NCBI GenBank assembly: GCA_020402745.1
Contig: JADBYZ010000026.1
Location: 1 to 64,000 of the forward strand
DNA from: Phenylobacterium sp.
Lineage (GTDB): Bacteria; Pseudomonadota; Alphaproteobacteria; Caulobacterales; Caulobacteraceae
DNA: 64,000 nt
Reading direction: 5' to 3'
Positions 39,184-48,467 of the stretch are shown here, one piece after another (the stretch's first letter is position 1; each line of letters opens with the position of its first letter). Under the pieces are notes generated by a model. It was not told the DNA's origin. It ran no database searches and saw only the letters and a list, made by a program, of their open reading frames with translations. Position numbers and translations under genes: made by a program.

Positions 39184-39611
39184 TCCGGCGCCTCCGCAGC
39201 TTTCCGGCGTCGACGGGGCTTGGGCGCCGCCAGGGAGGATGGGGCCTCGCTGGGCTCGGTTGGCGCTTCAGTCAACGGAAGCGCACCTCCTGTAGTGGGA
39301 TGGAACTGGATGTCGGAGGACCTCAGACTATCGCCAATCTCGTTGAGGACCTGGTTGACCTCGGCGGTCTCGGAGGTCAGCAAACTGCCTTGGGCCTGAC
39401 GCATGGCTTCGACCTCCCGCCTGAGTTCATCGAGTTCTGACTGCCGGGCCATGTCATCGAAGCTCGCGCGAAACTCGGCGGCCATGGCGCGAAGCTTCCC
39501 GACCCACTGACCAAGCTTGCGAAGCATGACCGGCAGGTCCTTAGGCCCCACGACAATCAGGGCGACGGCGGCGATAATGAGGTATTCGAGCCCGCCGACT
39601 TCGGGAAGCAT
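39180..39611 (-). CDS. tatB: Sec-independent translocase subunit TatB
   Basis: 143-residue Tat subunit with one N-terminal helix (GGLEYLIIAAVALIVVGPKDLP) and the amphipathic helix LRKLGQWVGKLRAMAAEFRASFDDMAR. The Glu early in the helix and the VGPKDLP hinge separate it from TatA. A long basic Pro-rich tail ends the protein. ATG 39611 with AGGAC upstream is preferred over a TTG two codons earlier. Confidence 0.94.
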   Translation of the reverse strand: MLPEVGGLEYLIIAAVALIVVGPKDLPVMLRKLGQWVGKLRAMAAEFRASFDDMARQSELDELRREVEAMRQAQGSLLTSETAEVNQVLNEIGDSLRSSDIQFHPTTGGALPLTEAPTEPSEAPSSLAAPKPRRRRKAAEAPE

Positions 39612-39669
39612 GGACAAGTCCTAGCAGTGTGCCCATGCCAAAGGCTTGGGGGGATTCAGGACGTCCGGG

Positions 39670-39882
39670 TCAGGCCCGGGTGTCCTCTTTGGGCGCCTCG
39701 ACTTTTCCCGCAGCAGCGTCGGTCGGTGCGCTGGACTTGCCTTCATCCTTGAGCCCGTCGCGAAAGGCGCGGATACCTTTGCCAGCGTCACCAAGCAGGC
39801 CTGAGAGCTTCCCTCGCCCGCCGAAGAGCACGAGGACGACCAGAGCGACAATAATCCAGTGGATCGGAGAGATTCCGCCCAT
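39670..39882 (-). CDS. tatA: Sec-independent translocase subunit TatA
   Basis: 70-residue pore-forming subunit: short N-terminal helix ([23 protein letters not shown]) followed by an amphipathic helix ([18 protein letters not shown]). FGGRGKL is the TatA-type hinge. ATG 39882 has AAGGAG 6 bases upstream. First of the tatABC genes on the minus strand. Confidence 0.95.
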   Translation of the reverse strand: MGGISPIHWIIVALVVLVLFGGRGKLSGLLGDAGKGIRAFRDGLKDEGKSSAPTDAAAGKVEAPKEDTRA

Positions 39883-39964
39883 AGGCAACTCCTTATCGGA
39901 TCAGAGCGACCGTCCGGGCCGCCTCTGGGCCTATATAGACGCCGCCCCCCCGATACGCCAAGGG

Positions 39965-40663
39965 TCAGGCGCCGGCGCCGTCGTTCGAATCTGTCTGCCC
40001 GCCGTCCGCCAGGAAGTCCATGTGGAACTCCGGCGCCTCGTCATCCTCGATCGGATCTTCCTCGGGGGACGCGAGTCCTGGGGTCGGGACGTTGAAATCA
40101 GACGGGAGGTCGAGGCTGAGCAGGCCAGCGGAGCGCATTTCCGGCGCGCCCGGCAGATCGGTCAGACTGGCGAGGCCAAAGTGCTCGAGAAAGGCGTCCG
40201 TCGTTCCATAGGTGACCGGCCGACCGGGAGTGCGACGCCGGCCGCGCATCCGGACCAGCTTAAGCTCCAGAAGGACGTCAAGCGTACCCCGACTGGCCTG
40301 AACGCCACGCACCGCTTCGATCTCCGCGCGGGTGACAGGCTGATGGTAGGCGATGATGGCCAGCGTCTCCTGCGCGGCGCGGGACAGCCGCCTCGGCTCT
40401 TCCCGTTCGATGGTCATGAGAAAGGCGAGATCAGGGGCGGTCTGGAAACGCCAGCGGTCGGCGACGCAGGCCAACTCAACGCCCCTTCCCGCGTAACGCC
40501 CCGCAAGGTCGGCGATTGCGCGCGCGACATCCGACCCCTCCGGCAGACGCCGTGCGAGATCGTCGAGGCTGAGCGGCCCGGCGGCGGCGAAGAGCAGGGC
40601 CTCAACCCGGCGCTCAGTCTCTGCGGGGTCGGGCGCCGCAGGGGTGTCATCGGCGGCCGTCAT
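39965..40663 (-). CDS. scpB: Segregation and condensation protein B
   Basis: ScpB kite protein of the SMC-ScpAB condensin, 232 residues. Two winged-helix domains are visible; the second carries TLAIIAYHQPVTRAEIEAVRGVQASRGTLDVLLE, the family signature. The acidic C-terminal tail is variable. It overlaps scpA by 4 bases. Confidence 0.95.
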   Translation of the reverse strand: MTAADDTPAAPDPAETERRVEALLFAAAGPLSLDDLARRLPEGSDVARAIADLAGRYAGRGVELACVADRWRFQTAPDLAFLMTIEREEPRRLSRAAQETLAIIAYHQPVTRAEIEAVRGVQASRGTLDVLLELKLVRMRGRRRTPGRPVTYGTTDAFLEHFGLASLTDLPGAPEMRSAGLLSLDLPSDFNVPTPGLASPEEDPIEDDEAPEFHMDFLADGGQTDSNDGAGA

Positions 40664-41478
40664 GCGGCCCCTCCTCGCCGGCTCCGGAGGTAGACGTCCG
40701 CAAAGGCCTCGAGCTGGCGGGCCTCCAGCGCGCCCTCTCGGACGAGCTCGAGGCTGGCCGAAAGGGTCGAGGCCAAATAGGAGGCCCGGCTGGGGGAGGA
40801 GTCCGAGCCCGAGCTTGGATGGGGAGCGACCCCCGTCAGGGAGGTCCAGCGGGTAAGCTCCGGCAGCAGGCTTCGAAGCCGGTCGCGGGCGGCCTCAAGG
40901 GCGTAGGCCTGGGGTTGAGCGGGACTATAGCTGCGCGTATCCGACCGACGGCGCTGATCCACATAGGCTCGCATGAGGGCGTAGAGGTCGCCGTCAAGCC
41001 GGGTCGAGGGCAGAATACGGATCGCGTCGGGGTCGCCCCGCTCGAAGACGTCGCGCCCGAGTTGCGGGCGTGCGCGCAGGGCCTCCGAGGCGCTTCGCAT
41101 CGCGTCGAGCTTAGCCAGACGGAAGGTCAGCTGGGCCGCCACCTCCTCCGCCGGGGCCTCCTCAGGCTGCGCGCGCTCCGGGCGCGGCAGGAGGAGCCGG
41201 GACTTCAGAAAGGCCAGCCAGGAGGCCATGACCAGGTAGTCCGCAGCCAGGGAGAAGCTATGCCGCCGCGCCTGCTGGACAAAAATCAGATACTGCTCTG
41301 CAAGACGGGTCACTGATATCCGCAGAAGATCCACTTTCTGACGCCGGGCCAGGGCGAGAAGGACATGCAGCGGACCTTCATAGCCATCGACATCAACAAT
41401 CAGGGCCTCGCCGTCTAGGGCGGCGCCTTCGGCGGCTTCGAAATCCAACGCAGGCTGGAAGTCGGTCGCTGTGCTCAC
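40660..41478 (-). CDS. scpA: Segregation and condensation protein A
   Basis: ScpA kleisin, 272 residues, bridges SMC heads together with ScpB. The N-terminal DGYEGPLHVLLALARRQKVDLLRISVTRLAEQYL and the LAADYLVMASWLAFLKSRLLLP block are family hallmarks. GTG start overlaps the nagZ stop (GTGA); scpB overlaps its own stop. Translational coupling fits equal dosing of the two subunits. Confidence 0.95.
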   Translation of the reverse strand: MSTATDFQPALDFEAAEGAALDGEALIVDVDGYEGPLHVLLALARRQKVDLLRISVTRLAEQYLIFVQQARRHSFSLAADYLVMASWLAFLKSRLLLPRPERAQPEEAPAEEVAAQLTFRLAKLDAMRSASEALRARPQLGRDVFERGDPDAIRILPSTRLDGDLYALMRAYVDQRRRSDTRSYSPAQPQAYALEAARDRLRSLLPELTRWTSLTGVAPHPSSGSDSSPSRASYLASTLSASLELVREGALEARQLEAFADVYLRSRRGGAA

Positions 41479-42494
41479 GCCTGAGCTCCCGCGAGCAGGG
41501 CGTCGAAGCGAGCCTCGGCCTCCCGACGGTCAAGTGGTTCCGGGCGACGGGGAATCCGGGCCAGCGCCACCTCCGCCCTGCGGGCCGCCGTTCCGGACAG
41601 CAATCCGGCGCCGGCTGCGACAGCCTTCATCTCAGCCATATCCCCGTTGCAATGCAGAACGACGTCGCAGCCGGCGGAAAGGCTCCGGCGCGCCCGTTGC
41701 GTCATGTCGCCGTCCAGCGCCTTCATCGACAGGTCGTCACTCAGGATGAGGCCGGAAAAACCCAGCTCCGCCCTGAGCACCCCCTGGATCACCCGCCGCG
41801 AGGTCGTAGCTGGCCGGCGGGGGTCGAAGGTCCGGTAGAGGACATGGGCGGTCATCGCCATGGGCATGTCTGAAAGGGCCTGGAAAGGTGCGAAGTCCGT
41901 CTGACGAAGCGCCTCTGCGGTCGCCTCAACGACAGGCAGATCGAAGTGACTGTCCGAAGTCGCGCGGCCATGCCCGGGAATGTGCTTGATCACCGGCAGC
42001 ACGCCGCCGGCCAGCAGGCCCTCGGCGACCGCCCGGCCGAAGACGGCCACCGCTTCCGGAGTCTCGCCGTAGGCGCGGTCGCCGATGATGTCATGCGCCC
42101 CCGGCTGGGGGACGTCCAGGACCGGCGCGCAGTCGACATTGACCCCGAGGGCGCGAAGGTCGTCGGCCATGAGGCGGGCGCCCAGCCGAGCGGCCTCGCG
42201 CCGGGCAGCAGGACCTCCAGGAAGATTAGCCAGGACTCGCGCCGGCGGATACTTCCGCCAGTGGGGCGGCCCAAAGCGCTGCACTCGGCCGCCTTCCTGG
42301 TCGATCAGGATCGGGGCGTCCTCACGACCCACAGTCTCGCGCAGGGCGGAGACGAGACCCCGCACCTGGTCCGGTCCCTCGATATTGCGGGCGAACAAGA
42401 TGAACCCCCAGGGACGGACGTCCCGGAAGAAGGCGATCTCCTCGGCGCCTAGTCGGGGCCCGAGGCAGCCATAGATGGCGGCGGACGCCCTCAC
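41475..42494 (-). CDS. nagZ: Beta-N-acetylhexosaminidase
   Basis: Family GH3 cytosolic glucosaminidase for peptidoglycan recycling; 339 residues. The active-site segment KHIPGHGRATSDSHFDLP contains the catalytic His and the family signature, and LIDQEGGRVQRFGPPHW is the N-terminal substrate loop. SDDLSMKAL holds the Asp nucleophile. GTG start overlaps the preceding SPOR gene stop. Confidence 0.95.
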   Translation of the reverse strand: MRASAAIYGCLGPRLGAEEIAFFRDVRPWGFILFARNIEGPDQVRGLVSALRETVGREDAPILIDQEGGRVQRFGPPHWRKYPPARVLANLPGGPAARREAARLGARLMADDLRALGVNVDCAPVLDVPQPGAHDIIGDRAYGETPEAVAVFGRAVAEGLLAGGVLPVIKHIPGHGRATSDSHFDLPVVEATAEALRQTDFAPFQALSDMPMAMTAHVLYRTFDPRRPATTSRRVIQGVLRAELGFSGLILSDDLSMKALDGDMTQRARRSLSAGCDVVLHCNGDMAEMKAVAAGAGLLSGTAARRAEVALARIPRRPEPLDRREAEARFDALLAGAQA

Positions 42495-43309
42495 CGAACG
42501 AAACAGGAGCTACCGCCCGCCTTCAGCCGGTCGCAGAAAGTCTGGGCGGCGGCCCGGTCCGGGAAACCCGTGACGGTCGTGCGGAACAGGGTCGAGCCAT
42601 CCCGCTCAACCTTCTCGATCCGCTTGCCGCGCCCGCCGCCGCCGCCCTTGGCCACAGCAGCGGTCCATTCCCTTTCGGCGATCGCGGCGGAGGAGAAGGC
42701 GCCGATCTGCACACTGAAGAGGCCGCCCGAAGCGGCCGGCTTGGGCGGCGCCGGGGCTGGCCTCGGGGGCGACGCTGGGGGCTTGACGTCGGGCCTGGGT
42801 GCAGGCTTGGGCGCAGTCGCGACGGGAGGAGCCGACCCCGGAGACGGGGTCTTGGGCAGGACAACCACGGGCGCAGGCGGGGGCGAGGCGACGGGGGCTG
42901 TCGGGGGCGAGCTGGGCGCAGCAGCAGGCGGGGCGATGGCTGGCGCTGGGGTGATCGGTCTCGGAAGCGGCTGCTCCGGCGGCGGGGTGAAGTTCGGTTG
43001 CAAGGGCGGCGGCTCGCCCTCGGCCTGCTGGTAAATCTTGAGGCCCACGGCAGGGTCGACGTCACCCGACTTCGCCGGCGCCTCGGCCCGAAGGGCGCCG
43101 ACCGGCGTGCCAATGGGCTTGGGCGTACGGGCGCCCTCCGATAAGCCGCCGCGGTAGAAGGCGAAGATCGCCGCCGCCAGAGCCAGCAGCAGCAAGACGG
43201 ACAGGATCAGCGTCAGGGGTGCAGGGCCTCGGGCCGCCCGCCGGTCCCGTCGGTCAAACGACAAAGGTTCGTCGTACGGCGGGCCACCGCCGCGATCATG
43301 ATCAGACAT
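42491..43309 (-). CDS. SPOR-domain membrane protein
   Basis: 272-residue protein with a short cytoplasmic N-terminus, one helix (LTLILSVLLLLALAAAIFAFY at about residues 31-51), a long Pro/Ala-rich periplasmic linker and a C-terminal SPOR domain (about 195-272; FSVQIGAFSSAAIAEREW and RTTVTGFPDRAAAQTFCDRLKAGG). SPOR domains bind denuded peptidoglycan at the septum. Two Cys near the end could form a disulfide. It is coupled to nagZ. Confidence 0.88.
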   Translation of the reverse strand: MSDHDRGGGPPYDEPLSFDRRDRRAARGPAPLTLILSVLLLLALAAAIFAFYRGGLSEGARTPKPIGTPVGALRAEAPAKSGDVDPAVGLKIYQQAEGEPPPLQPNFTPPPEQPLPRPITPAPAIAPPAAAPSSPPTAPVASPPPAPVVVLPKTPSPGSAPPVATAPKPAPRPDVKPPASPPRPAPAPPKPAASGGLFSVQIGAFSSAAIAEREWTAAVAKGGGGGRGKRIEKVERDGSTLFRTTVTGFPDRAAAQTFCDRLKAGGSSCFVR

Positions 43310-43402
43310 GGCCAATCCCGTCTTGCGCGAACGAATCAGCAAAGCTCGCCGCCAAGGGTGCAGTCTAACCGCCGGAGCCGCGCCGGCGCACCCCGGGCGT
43401 CG

Positions 43403-44572
43403 TCAGGACCAAGCCTCGAGCTGGAACAGCCGCCGATGCTCTTCTATGGCGAACCGGTCAGTCATGCCGGCGATATAGTCGCAGACGCTGCGGGCCCGGG
43501 AAGCCTCGTCCCGCCCCTCCAAAGCGGCAAAAATGTCTGCGGGCAGGACGTCAGGCTCCGCCATAAACAGCTGAAACATCTCGGCCAGGATCCGCCGGGC
43601 CTGGCTGCGCGTGCGGTTCACGCGCCAGTGCCGGTACATCCGGTTCATCAGAAACTCGCGAAGGGCTGAGAGGTCCTCCAGCATGGGCCGGGAGAAGGCC
43701 ACCAGGGCGTGGTCCAGGGCCCGCACCGCGTCGGCCGAGGTCACCCCCGTCTGCGCCACCCGGCGGGTGGTCTCGGCGATGACGTCATCGACCATGGCGC
43801 CAATCATGCGGCGGACCGCCTCCATGCGCGTGATCGCCGGGTCGAGGTCGGGATAGTCCCGCTTCACCCCCTGCAGGATCGGACCGATGAGCGGCACGTC
43901 CATAAGATCCGTCAGGGTGAACATGCCCGCCACCACCCCGTCGTCGACGTCGTGATTGTTGTAAGCGATGTCATCAGCGAGGGCCGCGACCTGAGCCTCC
44001 GCCGAGGCCCAACCGCCCAATTCCAGGCTGTAGCTCTGGTCGAACTCGGCCACGGCGCTCCAGGAAGGACGCTCCAGCCGGGAGGTCACAGGGCCATTGT
44101 GCTTGATGACGCCCTCGAGGGTCTCCCAGGTCAGGTTAAGCCCCTCCCAGAGCGGATAGCGACGCTCCAGACGAGTGACGACCCGGAAGGTCTGCACATT
44201 GTGGTCAAAGCCGCCGAAGGGCTGCATGGCGGCGTCCAGCTCGTCCTCGCCGGCATGGCCGAAGGGCGGATGCCCAAGGTCGTGCGCCAGAGCGATGGTC
44301 TCGGCCAGGTCCGCCTCCAGGCCGAGGGCTGTGGCGACCGACCGCGCGATCTGGGCCACCTCCAGGGAGTGGGTCAGGCGGGTGCGGTAATGATCGCCCT
44401 CGTGGGCCACGAAGACCTGGGTCTTCTCCTTCAGGCGGCGAAAGGCGGTGGTGTGGATGATCCGGTCCCGGTCCCGGGCGAAGGGCGTGCGGGTCCGGCT
44501 CTCCGGCTCCTCGTGGCGGCGGCCGCGGGAGGCGGCGGCGCTCTGGGCGTAGGCGGCGCGGGGGTCGGCCAT
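43403..44572 (-). CDS. dgt: dGTP triphosphohydrolase-like protein
   Basis: HD-domain deoxyguanosinetriphosphate triphosphohydrolase-like protein, 389 residues. HD motif residues are visible in [14 protein letters not shown] (His68) and [15 protein letters not shown] (His97, Asp98), and a later [13 protein letters not shown] supplies the last Asp. Such proteins hydrolyse dNTPs and limit their pool. It sits 30 residues or so (93 bases) upstream of the SPOR gene; argS, often found between the two, is missing. Confidence 0.92.
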   Translation of the reverse strand: MADPRAAYAQSAAASRGRRHEEPESRTRTPFARDRDRIIHTTAFRRLKEKTQVFVAHEGDHYRTRLTHSLEVAQIARSVATALGLEADLAETIALAHDLGHPPFGHAGEDELDAAMQPFGGFDHNVQTFRVVTRLERRYPLWEGLNLTWETLEGVIKHNGPVTSRLERPSWSAVAEFDQSYSLELGGWASAEAQVAALADDIAYNNHDVDDGVVAGMFTLTDLMDVPLIGPILQGVKRDYPDLDPAITRMEAVRRMIGAMVDDVIAETTRRVAQTGVTSADAVRALDHALVAFSRPMLEDLSALREFLMNRMYRHWRVNRTRSQARRILAEMFQLFMAEPDVLPADIFAALEGRDEASRARSVCDYIAGMTDRFAIEEHRRLFQLEAWS

Positions 44573-44637
44573 GCGATCGGCGGCTCCAGGAGATCGGCCC
44601 CTTCCAAGGCGGCCAAACCGGGGTCATATAGAGCACT

Positions 44638-44988
44638 ATGGCCAAGGATGCAGTCTTGAACGCCCCGGACCTGTCCCTTTCCCCTGCGGCGGCGCAGCGG
44701 ATCGCAGAGTTGTCGCACCTTGAGGGACGGCCCCTGATGCTCCGGATCGGCGTCGACGCCGGCGGTTGTTCGGGGTTCCAGTACCAGTTCGACCTCGTCG
44801 AGGCGGCGGCGCCCGACGACATGCGGATCGAGCGCGACGGCGCCACGGCCCTCGTGGACGAGATCAGCCTCGTCCTGCTGAAAGGCTCCGAGATCGACTT
44901 CGTCGACGAACTGGCCGGCGCCGAGTTCCGGGTGCGCAATCCCAACGCCCGGTCCAGCTGCGGCTGCGGCGTCAGCTTCTCGATCTGA
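44638..44988 (+). CDS. erpA: A-type iron-sulfur carrier (ErpA/IscA-like)
   Basis: 116-residue A-type Fe-S carrier that passes clusters to apo-enzymes. The three cluster-binding cysteines are present: Cys44 (AGGCSGFQY) and Cys108 and Cys110 (SSCGCGVSF). The best family match is the ErpA-like branch of alphaproteobacteria, but IscA cannot be ruled out. ATG 44638. It precedes xthA by 4 bases on the same strand. Confidence 0.9.
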   Translation: MAKDAVLNAPDLSLSPAAAQRIAELSHLEGRPLMLRIGVDAGGCSGFQYQFDLVEAAAPDDMRIERDGATALVDEISLVLLKGSEIDFVDELAGAEFRVRNPNARSSCGCGVSFSI

Positions 44989-44992
44989 GCCC

Positions 44993-45769
44993 GTGCGGAT
45001 CGCCACCTGGAACGTCAATTCCATCAACGCCCGTCTTGAGACGGTGCTGCGCTGGTTCGAGGCCGAGCGCCCCGATGTCGCCTGTCTCCAGGAGATCAAG
45101 TGCGTTGATGAGAAGTTCCCCGCCGAGGCCTTCGAGCGACTGGGCTACAATGTCGCGGTCCACGGCCAGAAGACCTACAACGGCGTGGCCCTCCTCAGCC
45201 GGACGCCGCTGGAGGATGTGAGCCGGGGGCTCCCCGGCGATGAGACTGATGATCAATCCCGGTTCATCGAGGCGGTGGTCTCCGGTCCACGGCCCGTCCG
45301 GGTGGCGTCCATCTATCTGCCCAACGGCAACCCGCTGGGCACTGAGAAGTTCGACTACAAGCTGGCCTGGATGGAGCGGCTCCATCGCCACGCTGCGGAG
45401 CTGCTCCGGCTCGAGGAACCGCTGGCCCTGATGGGCGACTACAATGTGATCCCAGGGCCGCTCGACGCCGCCAATCCCGGCGAGTGGACCGGCGACGCCC
45501 TGTTCCAGCCCGAAAGCCGGGCGGCCCTGCGCACTCTCCTGTGGCTGGGGCTGACCGACGCCTGGACCGAGGTCGGCGAGGGGCCGGGCGGCTTCACCTT
45601 CTGGGACTATCAGGCCGGCGCCTGGCCGAAGAACAACGGCATCCGGATCGACCACGCCCTCCTTTCACCCCAGGCGGCGGACCGCCTCCTCTCCTGCCGG
45701 ATCGACCGCGCGCCGCGAGGGTGGGAGAAGCCCTCAGATCACACACCCCTGATCATCCAGCTGAACTGA
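44993..45769 (+). CDS. xthA: Exodeoxyribonuclease III
   Basis: 258-residue AP endonuclease/3'-5' exonuclease in base excision repair. Residues of the EEP fold are visible: Asn7 (ATWNVNSI), Glu34 (CLQEIKC), Asp/Asn in MGDYNVIP and the C-terminal SDHTPL. GTG start at 44993, 4 bases after the Fe-S carrier gene, so both are likely one transcript. Confidence 0.95.
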   Translation: MRIATWNVNSINARLETVLRWFEAERPDVACLQEIKCVDEKFPAEAFERLGYNVAVHGQKTYNGVALLSRTPLEDVSRGLPGDETDDQSRFIEAVVSGPRPVRVASIYLPNGNPLGTEKFDYKLAWMERLHRHAAELLRLEEPLALMGDYNVIPGPLDAANPGEWTGDALFQPESRAALRTLLWLGLTDAWTEVGEGPGGFTFWDYQAGAWPKNNGIRIDHALLSPQAADRLLSCRIDRAPRGWEKPSDHTPLIIQLN

Positions 45770-45914
45770 CCTCGCCGCACACCTGGATGGAGCTTGGCTG
45801 AGGCGGCTCGCGCCCGGTCAGATCATGAGCTGGCCACACATCATGGCCGATAGCTTGACAGCGTAAGGGCGCCATCGCAGCCTCCGGCCTCACCGCAGAC
45901 GCGAGGGGCTTGTC

Positions 45915-46604
45915 ATGCTGGAATTGGTCTTGGCCTCAGCGGCCTTTGTTCTCCTGCACCTCTGCATCTCCGGAACGATTCTCCGGGATCGTCTGGTGTC
46001 GCGATTGGGAGAGGGCGCCTATATGGGCCTCTTCTCCCTCGCCTCGGTCGCCATCCTGGTCTGGATGATTATGGCCTATGGCGCGGCTCGGGCCGAGGGT
46101 GTGAACCCGACCTGGTGGACCTCGACGCCGCTTACCCTGCATCTTCAGCTGATCGTGATCCTCGTCGCCTTCCTGCTGGCCGTTCCCGGGCTGTTAGCCC
46201 GAAACCCGGGCTCCGTTGGTCAGACCGGCGCCCTGGAGGACGCCGACCCGGTGCGAGGAATCCTGCGCATCACCCGTCACCCTTTCCTTTGGGGGGTCGG
46301 GATCTGGTCCGCTGGCCACCTGCTGGTGAATGGAGACCTGATCTCGCTCATCCTGTTCGGGAGCTTGGGCGTCCTGGCCATCGGCGGGGCGGCCAGCATC
46401 GACGCCAAGCGACGGCGCACCCACGGTGAGAGATGGGCGAGCTTTGAGGCGAAGTCCTCCTTCGTTCCCTTCGCCGCCATCCTTGCCGGCCGACAGACCT
46501 TCAAGCCGGGAGAGCTCGCCCTACCCGCCCTGATCGGCGGCGCGGTCTATCTCGTTGTGCTGATCGGCCATCCGCTCATCGCGGGCGTTTCCGCTCTGGG
46601 ATGA
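45915..46604 (+). CDS. NnrU family membrane protein
   Basis: 229-residue NnrU-domain protein with about five helices. Family features include VLLHLCISGTILRDRL at the N-terminus, GILRITRHPFLWGVGIWSAGHLL and AAILAGRQ. NnrU was named from a nitrate/nitrite-reduction gene cluster, but many copies lie elsewhere, as here, so no denitrification role can be assumed. A TTGACA box lies at 45854-45859, upstream of the ATG, with no good -10 partner. Confidence 0.85.
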   Translation: MLELVLASAAFVLLHLCISGTILRDRLVSRLGEGAYMGLFSLASVAILVWMIMAYGAARAEGVNPTWWTSTPLTLHLQLIVILVAFLLAVPGLLARNPGSVGQTGALEDADPVRGILRITRHPFLWGVGIWSAGHLLVNGDLISLILFGSLGVLAIGGAASIDAKRRRTHGERWASFEAKSSFVPFAAILAGRQTFKPGELALPALIGGAVYLVVLIGHPLIAGVSALG

Positions 46605-46612
46605 CTGGCGGC

Positions 46613-48349
46613 TCAGATGTCGGCGTAGACGTGCCTCTCACCCGCCATGCCGGGATGGGTGACGGCGCCCTCATGGGCCGGGCCGACAATCTGGGCGTAC
46701 TTCCAGAGGGCGCCTGAACCGTAATCGGTGACCCGCGGCTTCCAGGCCTGGCGGCGACGCTCCAGCTCCGCCGGATCGACCTCCAGGTCCAGGACGCCCG
46801 CATCCGCATCGATGAAGATAATGTCTCCGTCCCGAACCAGGCCGATCGGGCCGCCCATCTGGGCCTCGGGGCCCACATGGCCGATGCACAGGCCGCGCGT
46901 AGCGCCTGAGAAGCGGCCATCCGTGACAAGGGCCACCTTGTCGCCCCGGCCCTGCCCCGTCAGGGCCGCCGTCGTCGACAGCATCTCGCGCATGCCGGGG
47001 CCGCCCCGGGCGCCCTCATATCGGATGACCAGCACGTCGCCGTCCTTGTAGTCGCCGCGCTCGACAGCTTCAAAGCAGGCCTGCTCGCCGTCGAACACCC
47101 GGGCCGGGCCCCGGTGCGACCGATGCGAGGCCATGCCCGCCACCTTGACGATGGCGCCGTCCGGGGCCAGCGAGCCCCACAGGCCGACCACGCCGCCGGT
47201 GGGCGAAAGCGGGTTGGAGACCGGACGGATCACCTCCTGGTCATCGCGCCAGGACACCTCACTCACGTTCTCGGCGATGGTCTTTCCGGTCACGGTCATG
47301 CAGTCGCCGTGGATGTAGCCGCCTTCGAGGAGGGTCTTGAGCAGCATGGGCATGCCGCCCGCCTCGCCCATGTCCTTGGCGACGAAGCGGCCGCCGGGCT
47401 TGAGATCGGCGATGAGCGGGGTCCGCTGGGCGATCTCGGCAAAGTCGCGGAGGGTGAAGGTGATGCCGCACTCGTGGGCCATGGCCGGCAGGTGAAGGCC
47501 GCCATTGGTCGATCCGCCGGTCGCCGCGATCACCGCGGCGGCGTTCTCGAAGGACTTGCGGGTGACGAAGTCCCGGGGCCGCAGCTGGGTGGCGATCAGG
47601 CGGACCACCGCCTCCCCCGAGGCCACGGCGTAGGCGTCGCGGCTGAGATAGGGCGCCGGCAGGGCCGCCGAGAGCGGCAGGGCCAGGCCGATGGCCTCGG
47701 AGACGCAGGCCATGGTGTTGGCGGTGAACTGGCCGCCGCAGGCGCCGTCCGAGGGACAGGCGTGCTGCTCGAGGGAGCACAGGTCGTCCAGGCTCATCTT
47801 GCCGGCCGAATGCTGGCCGACCGCCTCGAAGACATCGACCACGGTGACATCCCGGCCCTGCCAGGAGCCCGGCAGGATGGAGCCGCCATAGAGGAAGACC
47901 GAGGGCACATTCAGGCGCAGCATGGCCATCATCATGCCCGGCAGAGACTTGTCGCAGCCGGCGATGCCCACCAGGGCGTCGTAGCCGTGGCCGCGCATGG
48001 TCAGCTCGACGGAGTCGGCGATCAGGTCGCGGCTGACCAGGGACGAGCGCATGCCCTCATGGCCCATGGCGATCCCGTCGGTGACGGTGATGGTGCAGAA
48101 CTCCCGGGGCGTGGCGCCGGCCTTCTTGACCCCTTCCGAAACGGCATGGGCCTGGCGCATAAGGGCGGTGTTGCAGGGGGCGGCCTCGTTCCAGCAGGAG
48201 GCCACGCCGACGAAGGGCTGGGCGATCTCCCGCGTGCCCAGGCCCATCGCGTAGTAATAGGACCGGTGCGGCGCCCGAGCCGGACCCTCCGTCACATGAC
48301 GGCTCGGCAGGCGGGACTTGTCCCAGGTTCCATCAGGCTTGCGGGTCAC
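46613..48349 (-). CDS. ilvD: Dihydroxy-acid dehydratase
   Basis: 578-residue IlvD/Edd-family dehydratase, which in the branched-chain pathway converts dihydroxy-isovalerate to 2-oxoisovalerate. The cluster-binding Cys residues are Cys59 (APCNT), Cys132 (AGCDKS) and Cys204 (GACGGQF). The Mg ligand Asp91 (VTDGIAMGHEGM) and the carbamylated Lys134 are present. The late GGPGMREML and TDGRFSG motifs complete the site. Sugar-acid dehydratases of the same superfamily are the main alternative. The ATG at 48349 is divergent from an MFS transporter. Confidence 0.9.
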   Translation of the reverse strand: MTRKPDGTWDKSRLPSRHVTEGPARAPHRSYYYAMGLGTREIAQPFVGVASCWNEAAPCNTALMRQAHAVSEGVKKAGATPREFCTITVTDGIAMGHEGMRSSLVSRDLIADSVELTMRGHGYDALVGIAGCDKSLPGMMMAMLRLNVPSVFLYGGSILPGSWQGRDVTVVDVFEAVGQHSAGKMSLDDLCSLEQHACPSDGACGGQFTANTMACVSEAIGLALPLSAALPAPYLSRDAYAVASGEAVVRLIATQLRPRDFVTRKSFENAAAVIAATGGSTNGGLHLPAMAHECGITFTLRDFAEIAQRTPLIADLKPGGRFVAKDMGEAGGMPMLLKTLLEGGYIHGDCMTVTGKTIAENVSEVSWRDDQEVIRPVSNPLSPTGGVVGLWGSLAPDGAIVKVAGMASHRSHRGPARVFDGEQACFEAVERGDYKDGDVLVIRYEGARGGPGMREMLSTTAALTGQGRGDKVALVTDGRFSGATRGLCIGHVGPEAQMGGPIGLVRDGDIIFIDADAGVLDLEVDPAELERRRQAWKPRVTDYGSGALWKYAQIVGPAHEGAVTHPGMAGERHVYADI

Positions 48350-48467
48350 GGGGGGCCTCCTCTGCAGCGTGCGTTCCTCCCTAGCGGGAGGCGGTGAGGG
48401 TTGGAAGCCCCGGCGGCGACAGGGGGATCAAAGCAGGCTAGACCCTTCAGCAAAACAGGGGGAGATC

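Noticed and set aside
45854..45859. TTGACA box upstream of the NnrU gene
   Set aside because: There is no matching -10 element at 16-18 bases, so I do not call a sigma-70 promoter.
47114..48397. Plus-strand open frame of 427 codons opposite ilvD
   Set aside because: It is rich in His/Gly/Asp with no membrane or domain pattern, while ilvD on the other strand has all its catalytic residues.
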